Source: Sepiola atlantica
Lineage: Eukaryota > Mollusca > Cephalopoda > Sepiida > Sepiolidae
Assembly: GCA_963556195.1 (NCBI GenBank)
Contig: OY744519.1
Location: 30,620,897-30,684,896 of the forward strand
Direction: 5' to 3'
DNA: 64,000 nt
Below are positions 45,412 to 55,544 of the stretch, piece after piece. Within the stretch, counting starts at the first letter, position 1; every line of letters begins with the position of its first letter. A program made the translations under genes and the position numbers. The notes below the pieces were generated by a model, which was not told the DNA's origin, made no database searches, and was given only the letters and a program-made list of their open reading frames with translations.

Positions 45412-46900
45412 TACAAGAAAAGAAAAGAAAATAGAATAAACGGGCGAGAATAAAAGAAAAGAAAAGAAAGAAGGAACGATAAAAGAGAATAAGGAAATAA
45501 CGAGAAGGCAAATAAAGAAACAGAAACCATGGACATATAGAAGAAAAAAAGAAAGAACAATAAAAGAAAGATAATAAAGAGAGAAAAGAAAGAAAAAGCA
45601 GAAAATGAAAGAAAGGAACTAAGAGCGAGAAAAGAAAAGAAAGAACGAGAAAAGAAAAAAAGAACAATAAAATTAAGAAGGGAAAAAAGAATGAGCAAGA
45701 AAAGAAAAAGAAAGAACGAAAAAAGAAAGAAAGAATGAGAAAATAAAAAAGAAAGAAAGAACTAGAAAAAAAGACGGAAACAGAAATTGGGACGCATAGA
45801 AAAAAAAGAGAAAGATAAAACAAAGAAAGCAGTCGCATAAATCCAGAGGTAGAGATTGAAAAAAGATTGAAAAAATAAAAAGAAGAATGAGAAACAGAAA
45901 TCAGGACGATAAAAGACAGAACGAGAAAAAAGAAAGCACAAAAAAAAAAGAAAGAGATAAAGAAGAGAAAAGAAAAGCAATATACTGAAATCGGGATGTA
46001 GAAAAAAGAATAAAAAGGAACAATAAATGAAAGAAAGATGAAAGAAAGAACCAGAAAAGAAAAAAAAAACAGAAATTGGGAAAGTGAAATCAAGAGCAAT
46101 GAAAGGAAAGAAGAAAGAAAACAGAAATAGGAACTTAAAGAGAAAGAAAGAAAGAAAAAGAAATGAAAGAAAGGAAAAGGATAACGGGAAAGAAAGAAAG
46201 AAGCAGAAATTGTGAGGAATAAAAATAAAAGGAAAGAAAGAAAAAAGAAAGAAACCGAAAAGGGATAAAAGGAGAGTAAAAGAAAAATAAAGACAAGAAT
46301 GAAAGTAAAGAAACAGAGACCGAAAAATATAGAAAAGGTAAGAAAGAAAGAAAAAAAGAACTAGAATAATAGAAATAAAAAAGAAAGAACGAGAAAGGAA
46401 AGAAAGAGAAAGAAAAGAACCAGAAAAAAAAAACAGAAAGAAAAAGAAAGAAAGAATTAGAAAGGAAACAAAAACAAAGAAAGAACAAAAACAGACACAG
46501 TGAATAAAGAAAGAAAGAACGAGAAAAGACACAAAGAAAAAAGAAAGAAAGAGCGAGACAGGAAAGAAATAAAGAAGAAAGAAAGAATGAGAAAAGAATA
46601 AAAGAATGATTAAAGAAACGAAAAAAGAAAGAACGAGAAAAAGAATGAAAGAAAGAAATAATGAGAAAAGAAAGAACGAGAAAAGGAAAAAGAAAGAAAG
46701 AGATAGAAAGAAACAAAAATCGGGCATATAGAAAAGGAAAGAAAGAAAGACGGAAAAAGAATGACAGAAACATGATCAGTGAGTAAATGAAGAAAAGAAA
46801 GAATGAAGTAGAGAAAGAACGGTAGAAGAAGTCATCGGAGAGTTAAGGAAAAGAAACAAAAAGAAAGAACGGAATAACGAACGAAGCAGACATCGGCACT

Positions 46901-46997
46901 TGTTTTAACGAAGTGTCGTGAGTCAGGTGCTGACTAAGTTTTCAAACGTTTTTTGTTATTTTTGTCGAGTCATTGTCTCTCTCTTTTTCTCTCTTTT
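46901..46997. other. unassigned DNA
   Basis: Short transition from purine to pyrimidine-rich sequence. Confidence 0.4.
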
Positions 46998-47001
46998 TCT
47001 C

Positions 47002-47060
<59 letters not shown>

Positions 47061-47061
47061 C
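46998..47061. repeat. (CTAT)n microsatellite
   Basis: Sixteen or so CTAT units. Confidence 0.96.
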
Positions 47062-47575
47062 TTTCTCTCTGTGTCTCCCTCTTATTTTATATATTTATGT
47101 CTTCGTTTTCACCCTAACCCTTTCTCTTTTTACTGACGTCATCCTAAAAGATGACGCGACGGATAAAAGTCGAGAGAAGAAACAAAGATGGCCTTCTCTC
47201 ATCCTCTGACCCATTATTCCTTCTCTTTCTTTCTGGCAGCAGCAGCAGCAGCCTCTCACTCCCACTGCCGCTAGAGGGCGCCACCTTCACTACTCGCCTT
47301 AAAAAAACATTTTTATTTGAAAACAACAACCTTCCTTTTTCTCTCTACAACTATTACTATTTCTGACTCCCACCCTCTCTCTCTCTCTCTTATTCTTCTC
47401 CCCCCTCTCTCTATCCCTCTTTCTTTTTTCTCACCCAATAAATATCAGTCAGCAAATCCTAATCGTGTCCGATAAACTAGTTGTACGAGGCTAAGTCGAA
47501 AAGTCTTGCCATTTTAGTCTTACCAGTTTCGCTTTTTAAAGGCCAAAAATATTGGCTTAAATTTTGGCTTTTTTC
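47062..47575. other. unassigned DNA, CT-rich
   Basis: Pyrimidine-rich with (CAG)5 at 47239-47253. The overlapping frames at 47144-47366 have no domain. Confidence 0.45.
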
Positions 47576-48210
47576 AATTGGTAAATTTGTTATTTCTTAC
47601 TCAAAATGTCGGACAACTCTAGCGGCGTCTGCTTTTTTTCGACTTCATAAATGAGTATTTATTCACCTCCTCTCCAGTAGGTTAGGCACAAGGCCAGTTT
47701 TATCTTATTCCCACAAGTAAGATGAGACACAAGGTCGGGTCGGGAAAGTGGGGTTTGAAAAGCCAGCGCCCGAGAAAGTGAGCACTCTGGCCATTAAAAA
47801 TTGCCTGGGCAGTTCCGTCGGCATTCCCCGGTAGGGGCGCCTCAGGCAGTAAGCAATAAACTTACTCCTCCCCGAAGAGGGTAGGCAAAGCCTGGGAGGC
47901 TGGACCTCCTAGAACTGCACAGGACCGACCCATAGACCGGCGTAAATCAAGCCCCGAAGGCCAAGACAATACCAATTTATGGGGTGTAGTATCCATCGGA
48001 ACAGATGCTACACTTTGATCTTAAATGAGTAAGTAAATCCAAATAAATTGTTTTGGACTATTTCCTTGAAAATAATCTAAGGTATATTTGAAATTAGTCC
48101 CAAGCAATTTATGTGGGTTTACTTACTCATTTGTGGGGTCGAAAAATGCAGTCGCTTCATTGACGTCGGAGTTGTCCGACATTTTGAGTATGAAGCGACA
48201 AAGTTACCTA
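47576..48210. mobile_element. foldback MITE interrupted by a SINE
   Basis: Inverted arms 47576-47658 and 48100-48210 share TACTCAAAATGTCGGACAAC, and pair on through AAATGAGTAAGTAAA and TAAATTG (48024-48050 with 48100-48130). The arms would nearly meet at TTGGACTA/TAGTCC. Removing the SINE restores the continuous left arm. Non-coding. Confidence 0.75.
47659..48023 (-). mobile_element. SINE-like repeat, most complete copy, with target duplication
   Basis: About 365 bp flanked by AAATGAGTA at 47650-47658 and 48024-48032, a 9-bp target duplication. On the plus strand it reads from the inverted tail (TTTATTCACCTCCTCTCCAG) through GACACAAGGTC, AGCCAGCGCCCGAG, TCGGCATTCCCCGGTAGGGG, AAGCCTGGGAGG, to GTAGTATCCATCGGAACAG. 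The target duplication shows it moves by target-primed retrotransposition. The tail is shared with the tRNA-headed copies at 31775 and 37705. Confidence 0.85.
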
Positions 48211-48350
48211 ATAATTTATAATTTTGATAATAATTGATAATAATTATTTTTTTAAGGTTAGAATTAAATCAATTTTGAAGTCGTTTCAACCTTAAAAATT
48301 GTATTGGCCTTTTATTAAATTTTCAATATATCCAATTTTAGTGATTATAT
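48211..48350. other. unassigned AT-rich DNA
   Basis: Nothing recognised. Confidence 0.4.
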
Positions 48351-49012
48351 TGTTAGGATCGAGAGAGTGATGTTCCCGGACTATAAACGTGCAAAGTTGA
48401 ATCAAGCAATTGTTGCATGCAAAGACAGAGCAATAATTAATAAACAAAAATGAGGTAGTTCAAATAAGGTTTATTGAACGTGTGTGTAATGTGGAATGAT
48501 GAAGTGTGTGATGTATGCATGTGTGTCGATGGAAAAACAGTTCTTAAAAAGGTATAAGAAGAAATGAATCCGGCGTGAGGAAAGTCTTTGAAAGCCGTAC
48601 ACAAAGAAAATGAGTTGAGAACTCTTACCGTTGTTTGACCACGTGTGTTGGTAGTTGTTATGCCGATGCCATTTGAAGAGAAAAGCGTGAGACGAAACGC
48701 TAGTGTATTAGCGTCGTTCTGCCGAGGCCAATCGACCAGAAGAGAAAAGTGAAACGGAACGCTAGTGTCAGCGTCGTTCTGTCGAGGCCAATTGAGTAGG
48801 AAAAAGCGAGTGAAACGGAGCGCTGGTGCCAGCGTTGTTCTGCCGAGGCTGGTTGATGAACAAGAGAGAGAATTTCCGTTTTGCACCGGCTTGTATAGTC
48901 CGAAGGGCAGATAACTCTGGTGTCGCTTTCCAGCGCCACCTGTTGGTGAAAAAGCGACACCTAACGGCCAACCGGTGTAGTTATGTTTTGAAAGGAGGAG
49001 GTAACTGCTACA
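48351..49012 (-). mobile_element. solo LTR related to the 49.5-55.5 kb retrotransposon
   Basis: Shares with the full element the minus-strand start TGTAGCAGTTA, the GGTGGCGCTGGAA...GAGTTATCTGCCCTT block, and the TTCAATAAAC region. Ends TGTTAGG/GCTACA on the plus strand with ATAT on both sides (possible 4-bp target duplication). It contains an internal ~60-bp tandem repeat (48661-48875). No internal coding region. Confidence 0.72.
48661..48875. repeat. ~60-bp tandem repeat inside the solo LTR, 3.5 copies
   Basis: Units start TGCCGATGCC (48661), TGCCGAGGCC (48720), TGTCGAGGCC (48780), TGCCGAGGCT (48841), each with GAAACG(G)A(A/G)CGCT and (T/A)GCGT(C/T)GTTC. Confidence 0.85.
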
Positions 49013-49544
49013 ATATAGATGAAAAACGCATTTCCAAATTTTGATTACAAAGTAAGATTTTAATTAAAAATCAAAATCAGTTTTATCGTATCCCCCCACC
49101 CCCCACCATTGATTTATTACTTGTTTATATAGCAGACTGAGTTATGTCTCACTAATTCCATTCGTATCAATGTCGGTTCGCCAAAATACGCTAAAACTTA
49201 TTTTTATTTTTAATTTAAATTCTACTCGATAATGTTTGGTGTAGATACCTATGTGGCCCCTATGACTTACTTAACTTATTTAACATGTATAGTAAATAAA
49301 AATAGAAATGAAATGGCAAAGGAAAGATATGGATATATTAGAGGAGAAATATTAGAATCACCAGCTAGCAAGGGCTAACTTAACATGATGGGAGTTTTGT
49401 AGAATGAAAAATGAAGGAAGAAAGGTACAATAGAAATTTTACCTTTTGGGGCCTTTTTTTCCTGAAAAGTTTGGCTTTAAACATTTATTATAATCTGGCA
49501 ACCCCGTGGCATTTTCAGATACGTCCAAGTAGCTTTAACATAAG
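49013..49544. other. unassigned DNA
   Basis: No gene or repeat family recognised. Confidence 0.5.
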
Positions 49545-50126
49545 CCCGGTTACATGTTCATAATACAAGCAATGTCACATGCAAGGCAAAATAATTATTC
49601 GCAGGTAATAATAGGTTGTTTAAATAAAGCGTTTATTGAATGTGTGTAACGACAATGAAACAGAGTACATCAATACGTATACAGTGTGTATGTGAAATGA
49701 TGAAAGCTGTGTGTATATATGTATGTATATATAATGTGTGTGGAGTTGAAATAATTCATATGATTGAAACACACATGGAAAAATATGTTCAATAAAGAAA
49801 TTGCGCACGTGAAAATAAATTGTTCTGGAGAAGAAATTGTCTCTGTAGGAATATAAATGTGTTTGTGAAAAAAAATCTTTTACCGAGATAAACGTGTTTA
49901 TGAATTTGAACACGTGTGATTTTGTGGGTCAGACAAGGAGACAAGCAGTATCTCCGATGACTACCGTCTGAACTGAAAAGAGACTGTCTGACGTTGTGCA
50001 CGGTTTATATAATCAAGAAAGGGCAGATAACTCTATGGTCGTCTTCCAGCGCCACCTGACAGTGAAAAGGGCCGCCTACTGGCAAACCGGTGCAATTATG
50101 TTTTAGATGGGGAGATAACTGCTACA
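49545..50126 (-). repeat. 3' LTR
   Basis: Paralogue of 54941-55529. Minus strand begins TGTAGCAGTTATC, right after the polypurine tract. AATAAA on minus at 49632-49637 is the likely polyadenylation signal. The outer boundary (CCCGGTTACAT) is approximate. Confidence 0.85.
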
Positions 50127-50210
50127 AGGAACCCCCCCCCCCCCAGATTGAAAAAAAGGCGGTTGTTTTTTTGTTTGTTTCTTTCTTTCTTTTAATCTGT
50201 TTGTATGTTT

Positions 50211-50666
50211 CTAATAATAGATGTACGTTTTTAAATTGTGTAGGAATGTTACTTTCCGACCAAATCTTGTCTTTTGTTCTGGTGGGGTATATTCACATGG
50301 AGTATTCGATTCCTCTGTGGTGTCGGAAGCTGTGTAGATGTTGTGTGTCTGTTGACTTGACTGTGATTCTTCCACTAGAGCCGGTTTTAGTCTGTCAATG
50401 GAAACAGTGTTATTCTTGCCGTTTTTTGTGATGGTCAACAATTTTTCTGCCCGTCCAACTATCTTGTAAGGACGTTGGTATTGTGGTGATGAAGGCTTTT
50501 TGACAGCATCTCTGTGGAGAAGTACAGATTCGCTGTCAAATAGTATCTTCAGTATGTGGACTTGTCTCGATGCTTGTCGTGTAGGGGTAAAATGTAGTTT
50601 CGACATCCTTGCCTTTAGGTCCTGTGTAAATGTAGTTGTAGGGTGTACATCATCTTTGTTATGAAA
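50211..50666 (-). pseudogene. integrase C-terminal tail of the pol polyprotein
   Basis: Same frame as the integrase core after one stop. Shows FDSESVLLHRDAVKKPSSPQ, YKIVGRAEKLLTI and VSIDRLKPA, the usual chromo/SH3-like tail of this Gypsy group, ending at 50211 close to the polypurine tract. Confidence 0.78.
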
Positions 50667-51100
50667 TTACTGTCCGGGCAAAGATAATGTAGTACCAAAA
50701 ACTATTTCAGTCGGTGTGCAACCTAAGTTCTGCTTTACGACGTTCCTAATTGATAATAGGACCAAAGGCAAGTTATCCACCCAGTTGGTTGTATTTGGTC
50801 TCATTGCGAGAGATGCTTTCAAGTGCCTGTGGAATCGCTCGACCAGGCCGTTAGAACAGGGGTGATATGCAGTAGTTCGTATGTGCTTGGTGCCCAGGAT
50901 CAGGTTGAATTCGGTGAAAAGCTTCGACTGGAACTGTGTGCCTCTGTCGGTCGTGATGACAGCGGGTACACCGTATGTAGCTATCCACTCCTTCAAGATC
51001 GTCTTGGCTATTGTGTCTGCTGAGATGTCTTTTAATGGGATTGCAGTGGGCCAATGGGAAAATCGATCAATGATCGTTAGTAGATAGCAGTGGTTCTAGC
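50667..51100 (-). pseudogene. integrase core
   Basis: DDE integrase that would insert the cDNA. Minus strand shows LTIIDRFSHWP (first D) near 51085, then VITTDRGTQFQSKLF (second D) and CSNGLVERFHRHLKA (E), so all three acidic residues are present. LVLLSIRN and CTPTEIVFG follow. A stop at 50667 ends the frame, and the C-terminal tail continues in the same frame. Confidence 0.85.
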
Positions 51101-51124
51101 AAATTGGTAGGGGTCCAACGATGT

Positions 51125-51967
51125 CTATATGCAGGTGAGAGAACCTGGCATCGGGATTGCTGAATGTCTCAAAGTCTGACATTTTTGTTCATCCCCGACA
51201 AATCTGTCACTGATCATTTTCAGTGTGGCTGTTTTGCTAGGGTGGGAGAGTGAATGAAAATGATTAAATATGTGTCGTCGCAGAGATGGTGGGGCGTAAG
51301 GCCTGGGTGTGTGTTTTGTGTCACAACAGACTTTTTTGTCGCTAAAAGGGGTTGGTACAGGAGCGAGTTTCAAGGAAGTGCTTTGAAGAGTTTGTTGCAA
51401 GGTGGTGTCTGATGCTTGTTCCTGTGCCAGCAAATCGTGACTAAGAAAGTCCTGGGTGATGGAGTTTGTGTCTGGCCGAGAAAGTGCATCAGCCACAATG
51501 TTCTGGTCACCTTTGATATATTGAATTTTAGTTGAGAACTGTGACATATAGTCCAGGTGACGAGATTCTCTAGGTAAGTATTTGTCCGGGTGTGAGGATA
51601 ATGCATATGTTAGCGGCTTGTGATCTGTGTAAATGATAAATTGTCTACCTTCGAGCACATGCTTGAAATGTTTAACTGCAAGGTAGATTGCTAGGAGTTC
51701 CCTAGAAAATGCACCGTATCTGGACTGTGTTTGGCTGAGCTTGGAGGAGAAGAAAGATATGGGTAACTTAGTGTTATCAATCTCTTGATGTAGTACCACA
51801 CCTATTGCTGATGTGCTTGCATCTGTTGTTAGGGTTAATGTAGCCTGAACGTTGCCAGTGAGGTTGGTGAGTTTTGTGCAATTTGTCAATGCAGATTTGG
51901 TTGTGTTGAAGGCATGCAGTGCTTCTGTAGTGAGTGTAAGGGTTTGTTTCTGTCTTCTTCCTTTGTT
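51125..51967 (-). pseudogene. RNase H and integrase zinc-domain region
   Basis: In frame with the RT after one stop. RNase H removes the RNA strand: LTTDASTSAIGVVLHQE (first catalytic D), SRYGAFSRELLAIYLAVKHF (E), and FIIYTDHKPLTYAL (D), then GDQNIVADALSRP. The part after residue ~150 (HIFNHFHSLSHPSKTATLKMI) is the HHCC zinc domain of integrase. The frame shifts before the integrase core. Confidence 0.85.
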
Positions 51968-52720
51968 TTACAAGATATTCGTTAGGAGAGACAGGATCTT
52001 TGAACAGTCTGGGATAAACCGACGATAATAATTAACAAGTCCTATGAATCGTCGCAACTGACGCAGTGAGGGTGGAGGTTGAAATTGCTGTTCAGGCAGG
52101 GGTGTGATTCCGCCTTCATCAATTTGGTGTCCCAAAAACTGAAGTTGCTTGGCGCCGAATATACACTTGTCTACATTGATCTTAAGACCATTTTGTGATA
52201 GTCTCTGCAGGACTTGGTGTAAATGTTGCTCATGTGTCGCTTCATCCGGGCTTGCTATGAGGACTTCATCTATATACGTGTATACACAGAGTAGTCCTCT
52301 TAGGACATGATCAATGAGGCGTTGGAAGGTTTGGGCAGCGTTTCTCAGCCCAAAAGGCATGTGTTTGGACTGAAAGAGTCCAAAAGGTGTGGTCACGGCC
52401 GTTTTCAGAATGTCCTCTTCTGCTACTGGGATCTGGTAGAAGGCTTTAGTCAGATCCAGTTTCGAAAAGACTGTTACACCCTGAAGTCCTAATGTGAAAT
52501 CGTGTATGTGCGGTACGGGATAGCGGTCTGGGACGGTGTGCGCATTGAGTCGCTGATAATCGACACATACACGATGAACATTCAGGTCTTGTTTAGGAAC
52601 AACGTGGAGAGGTGAAGCATATGGGCTTTCGGAGGGTTTAATAATTCCATCCTCGATACTCTGTTGAAATTCCTGCTTGGCGTATTTATACTTTTCAGGC
52701 AACAGACGTCGAGGGTTTGA
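51968..52720 (-). pseudogene. reverse transcriptase, catalytic motif altered
   Basis: The polymerase frame from 52702 holds IIKPSESPYASPLHVVPKQD, VCVDYQRLNAHTVPDRYPVP, FSKLDLTKAFYQIPVAEED, MPFGLRNAAQTFQRLIDHVL, and then TYIDEVLIAS, where the family has YIDDVLIAS: the second catalytic aspartate is glutamate. The thumb and connection (LQFLGHQIDEGGI, LRRFIGLVNYYRRFIPDCSK) follow. A TAA at 51968 stops the frame, but RNase H continues in the same frame. Confidence 0.88.
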
Positions 52721-52925
52721 ACAGACTGGAGGTCCGGTTGTTTTTATGTGTTATTATGTGGAGTTCTAATTCTATCATTGATGTCAAATAGCTTGGTTAT
52801 GTCGGGTATGAGTCCAAGATGTTGACATATTCTTTGGTGCGGTGGGTTGCTGAGCAAATTCCTGTTGGGCCAAACTGTGTTAGTGTTCCCTTCACCTTAA
52901 TGTCTGTCATATCGTCCGAGAGTGT

Positions 52926-53420
52926 TTAGTTGTACATGTGGACAGACAGACCGTAGTGTAAAAGGAAATCAGCTCCTATGGTGGGCATTCTGACGTTGGC
53001 TTGCACAAATTTCCAGACGAAGTTACGGCAGAATCCTATGTGTAGAGTGAGTTCTTTAGTGCTGTACGTCTGGATGTGTGAGTCGTCTGCTGCTTGCAGT
53101 TTAAATGTCGCAGAAGTTGGTTTGTGTCCAGGTTGTGGCGAGAAAACGCTTATCTCAGCACCGGTATCCACCAGGAATGAATAACCGCTGTTGTGGTCCT
53201 TCACATAACACAAGCGACCTTTTCTTGTTTCTCCAGCCGCAGTCGTCGCTATTACTGGCTGTGATTGGCGTTTCCCTGTGGCTTGTAGTTGCAGGGGCTG
53301 TTTCGTTTTCTGGCATTGTTGCCAAATGTGAAGTGGTACCAACAAATACCATACTGGGGTTGGCTGTAAGGGGACCTCTCTCTGCTACGGCTCCTACGGT
53401 GTCTGCCTCGGAACTGTTAG
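52926..53420 (-). pseudogene. retropepsin-type protease region
   Basis: Aspartic protease that would process the polyprotein. The frame 52926-53345 shows SGYSFLVDTGAEISVFSP with the catalytic DTG, and IGADFLLHYGLSV as the C-terminal ILG-like segment. Just upstream a C-W-Y-H...KR-type remnant resembles the family zinc-binding end of Gag. It is in a different frame from both gag and RT. Confidence 0.78.
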
Positions 53421-53479
53421 CGGCCCCTTGGCTCCCTGCTTTGAGTTTGAGGTTTTTTTTATCATAGCTTTGAGTTCAC

Positions 53480-54201
53480 CCATCTCAGATTTCAACATTT
53501 GCAGCTTGTTGTGTTAACTACTAGGAGTGGCAAGTGCGTTGACCATTTGTGGACGGCTGTTGGACTCGAGAATCCGACCAGCCGAGTTTGCCAGTATATC
53601 TATGGAAGTGGTGTCTGTCATCAGCGCTAGTATTTGTGTTGCGTTCGGGGGAAGTATAACCAACCACAATCGCCGCAATATTTCTCGGGCATGATATATT
53701 ATCCGAGTTGTGATTTCATGTGCCGCGGTAGCTGTGAAGGTGTCCTGCCGTCGAGGCTGATGTTATTGAAGAGGTCTCGTACCATGGCTTCTTCGGATCG
53801 ACCCATTCTCTTGATTATGCCATCTTTCAGGGTGTCATATGGATTGACTGGTCCAACAGGTCGGTCACCTCGTCTACCACTTCTGGGGACAATGCTTTCA
53901 CCACGCTGGCGAATTTGCTTTTCGGCAGGGTTATTCTTCTCACAAAGAAGTACGCCTCTAATTGGGTAAACCAGTTCTTCACGTTGCTGGAGTTAAAAAG
54001 AGGCAGATGGTAATTTGCCGAAACTTCCAGAACATCGTCAGTATCAGTAGTAGCCATAGTGATGTTTGAAGGTGAAAGATAAAAAGAAGTTGTTTTTTGC
54101 TTTTTTAAAAATATTTCTACCACGTGGGTAGTAAAAAAGGTGGAGTCGTGTAATTTGTTTAACATATGTGCTACATATGAAAAAGCGAGAAATGAAGTCA
54201 T
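53480..54201 (-). pseudogene. gag-like protein, broken
   Basis: Structural protein of the Gypsy-class element. The likely start is the methionine at 54059 (MATTDTDDVLEVSANYHLPL), since the 47 residues upstream look like leader. The N-terminal half has SNVKNWFTQLEAYFFVRRI and KFASVVKALSPEVVDEVTDL, the usual pattern of invertebrate Gypsy Gag. The frame stops at 53827 and the C-terminal half lies in other frames down to about 53480. Confidence 0.75.
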
Positions 54202-54225
54202 GTAATTTTTTTTGTCTATTTAAAG

Positions 54226-54839
54226 CAGGGGCGGGCAACCTCCGGCCCGCGGGCCACATCCGGCCCGCGTAGGCTTAGCGTCCGGCCCGCCACCCTGCTA
54301 TGCTTTATTATTGCAATCCGGCCCGCAGACCTCCCAGTAAAACTCATATCATTTTGTGACATAGACGTAAAAGTAGGTTTCAATTAAGATTTACAGTGGC
54401 ATAAAAATGTATAAATATCAGCGAGCGATGATGCATGTATATTTCATTTTTCTTTAACTATTAATTTCAAATCCTTGGCCTGAGATAAAAATAGAAAAAG
54501 AGAAAGAGAGAGGCAAAGAAAAAACGTAAGACGAGGAACGGGCATGAAACAGAGAACTTATGTGAAGTGTGTCAAAACGAATGCTGGATCAACTTGCTAC
54601 TTCCCCGTCATTATTTTTTATGATTCCAAAATGGCTCTTCGTCGGCGCCTTTTATAACATCACATACAAAAGTCTCTTGAGAAAAAATATCATATTTGTA
54701 GAGTGTTCAATTCAATTTTTTACAATTTATTCATGTAAACAAAATATAGTAATTCTGAGATTTCGTTTTGCACTCCGGCCTACGATCTTCTTCCAAAAGT
54801 CTCATCTGGCCCTCACTCTGAAAAGGTTGCCCGCCTCTG
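54226..54839. mobile_element. 614-bp hAT non-autonomous element with 8-bp target duplication
   Basis: Ends CAGGGGCGGGCAACCT and its complement (CAGAGGCGGGCAACCT, one difference), flanked by ATTTAAAG at 54218-54225 and 54840-54847: a perfect 8-bp duplication, diagnostic of hAT. The interior is AT-rich with repeated CCGGCCCGC blocks near the left end and CCGGCC, CTGGCCC near the right. No transposase. It lies between the 5' LTR and gag of the Gypsy-class element and is therefore younger. Confidence 0.93.
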
Positions 54840-54940
54840 ATTTAAAGAATGATTTTTTTTTGTGCGAAATTAATTACTCTGCCCCATACAACACAGCTTG
54901 TTCGTCGTGGTCATCAGTGTCGGGGCTCTAGGGGAAATCC

Positions 54941-55529
54941 CGGTTACATATTAGTAATACAAGCAATGTCACATACAAAGCAAAATAATAATTCACAGGC
55001 AATAGGTTGTTTAAATAAAGCGTTTATTGAACGTGTGTAACGACAATGAAACAGCGTACATTAATACGTATACAGTGTGTATTAGGAATGAGGAATACTG
55101 TGTGTATATATGTGTGTATGTATAATGTGTGTGGAGTTGAAATAGTTCATATGATTGAAACGCACATGGGACAATATGTTCAATAAAGAAGTTGTATACG
55201 TGAAAATTAAATGTTCTGAAGAAGAAATTGTCTCTATAGGAATATGAATGCATGTGTGAAGAAAAATTTCTTACCGAGAAAAACGTGTATATGAATTTGA
55301 AACACGTGTGATTTTGTGGGTCAGACAAGGAAACCAGCACCGTCTCCGATGACTACCGTCTGCCGTGGCTAGAACTGAAAAGAGACTGTCTAATGTTCTG
55401 CATCGGTTTATATAATCAAGAAAGGGCTGATAACTCTCTGGTCGTCTTCCAGCGCCACCTGACGGTGAAAAGGGCCGCCTACTGGCAAACCGGTGCAATT
55501 ATGTTTGAGATGGGGATATAACTGCTACA
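54941..55529 (-). repeat. 5' LTR
   Basis: Minus strand starts TGTAGCAGTTAT at 55529, with a TATA box at 55407-55416 and AATAAA at 55023-55028. The inner boundary near CGGTTACATA is approximate. No primer-binding site could be assigned confidently. Confidence 0.85.
55407..55416 (-). promoter_or_regulatory. TATA box of the 5' LTR
   Basis: TTATATAAA on the minus strand, also conserved in the 3' LTR near 50006-50015. Confidence 0.55.
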
Positions 55530-55544
55530 CTTTCGAATGGTTAC

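Larger units (their letters stand above)
44295..46900. repeat. 2.6-kb purine tract (GAAA/GAAAAGAA)
   Basis: Plus strand is overwhelmingly A and G, with scattered short CGGGA-type interruptions, over about 2.6 kb, and is split by a MITE at 45027-45411. Phe/Ser/Leu-rich minus frames of up to 321 codons are artefacts of the tract. Confidence 0.93.
49545..55529 (-). mobile_element. Gypsy-class LTR retrotransposon, nearly complete
   Basis: Minus-strand element with 5' LTR at 54941-55529, leader, gag, protease, RT, RNase H, integrase, a G-rich polypurine tract at about 50127-50145 and 3' LTR at 49545-50126. The LTRs differ at many tens of sites and by a 9-bp indel (CCGTGGCTA at 55364), so insertion is old. 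A hAT element interrupts the leader. No clear target duplication was found. Domain order RT-RNaseH-integrase is the Gypsy order. Confidence 0.88.

Noticed and set aside
44258..46773. Long minus-strand frames of up to 321 codons, superficially like membrane proteins
   Set aside because: They are Phe/Ser/Leu strings caused by the purine tract; overlapping frames of similar length exist in the other phases.
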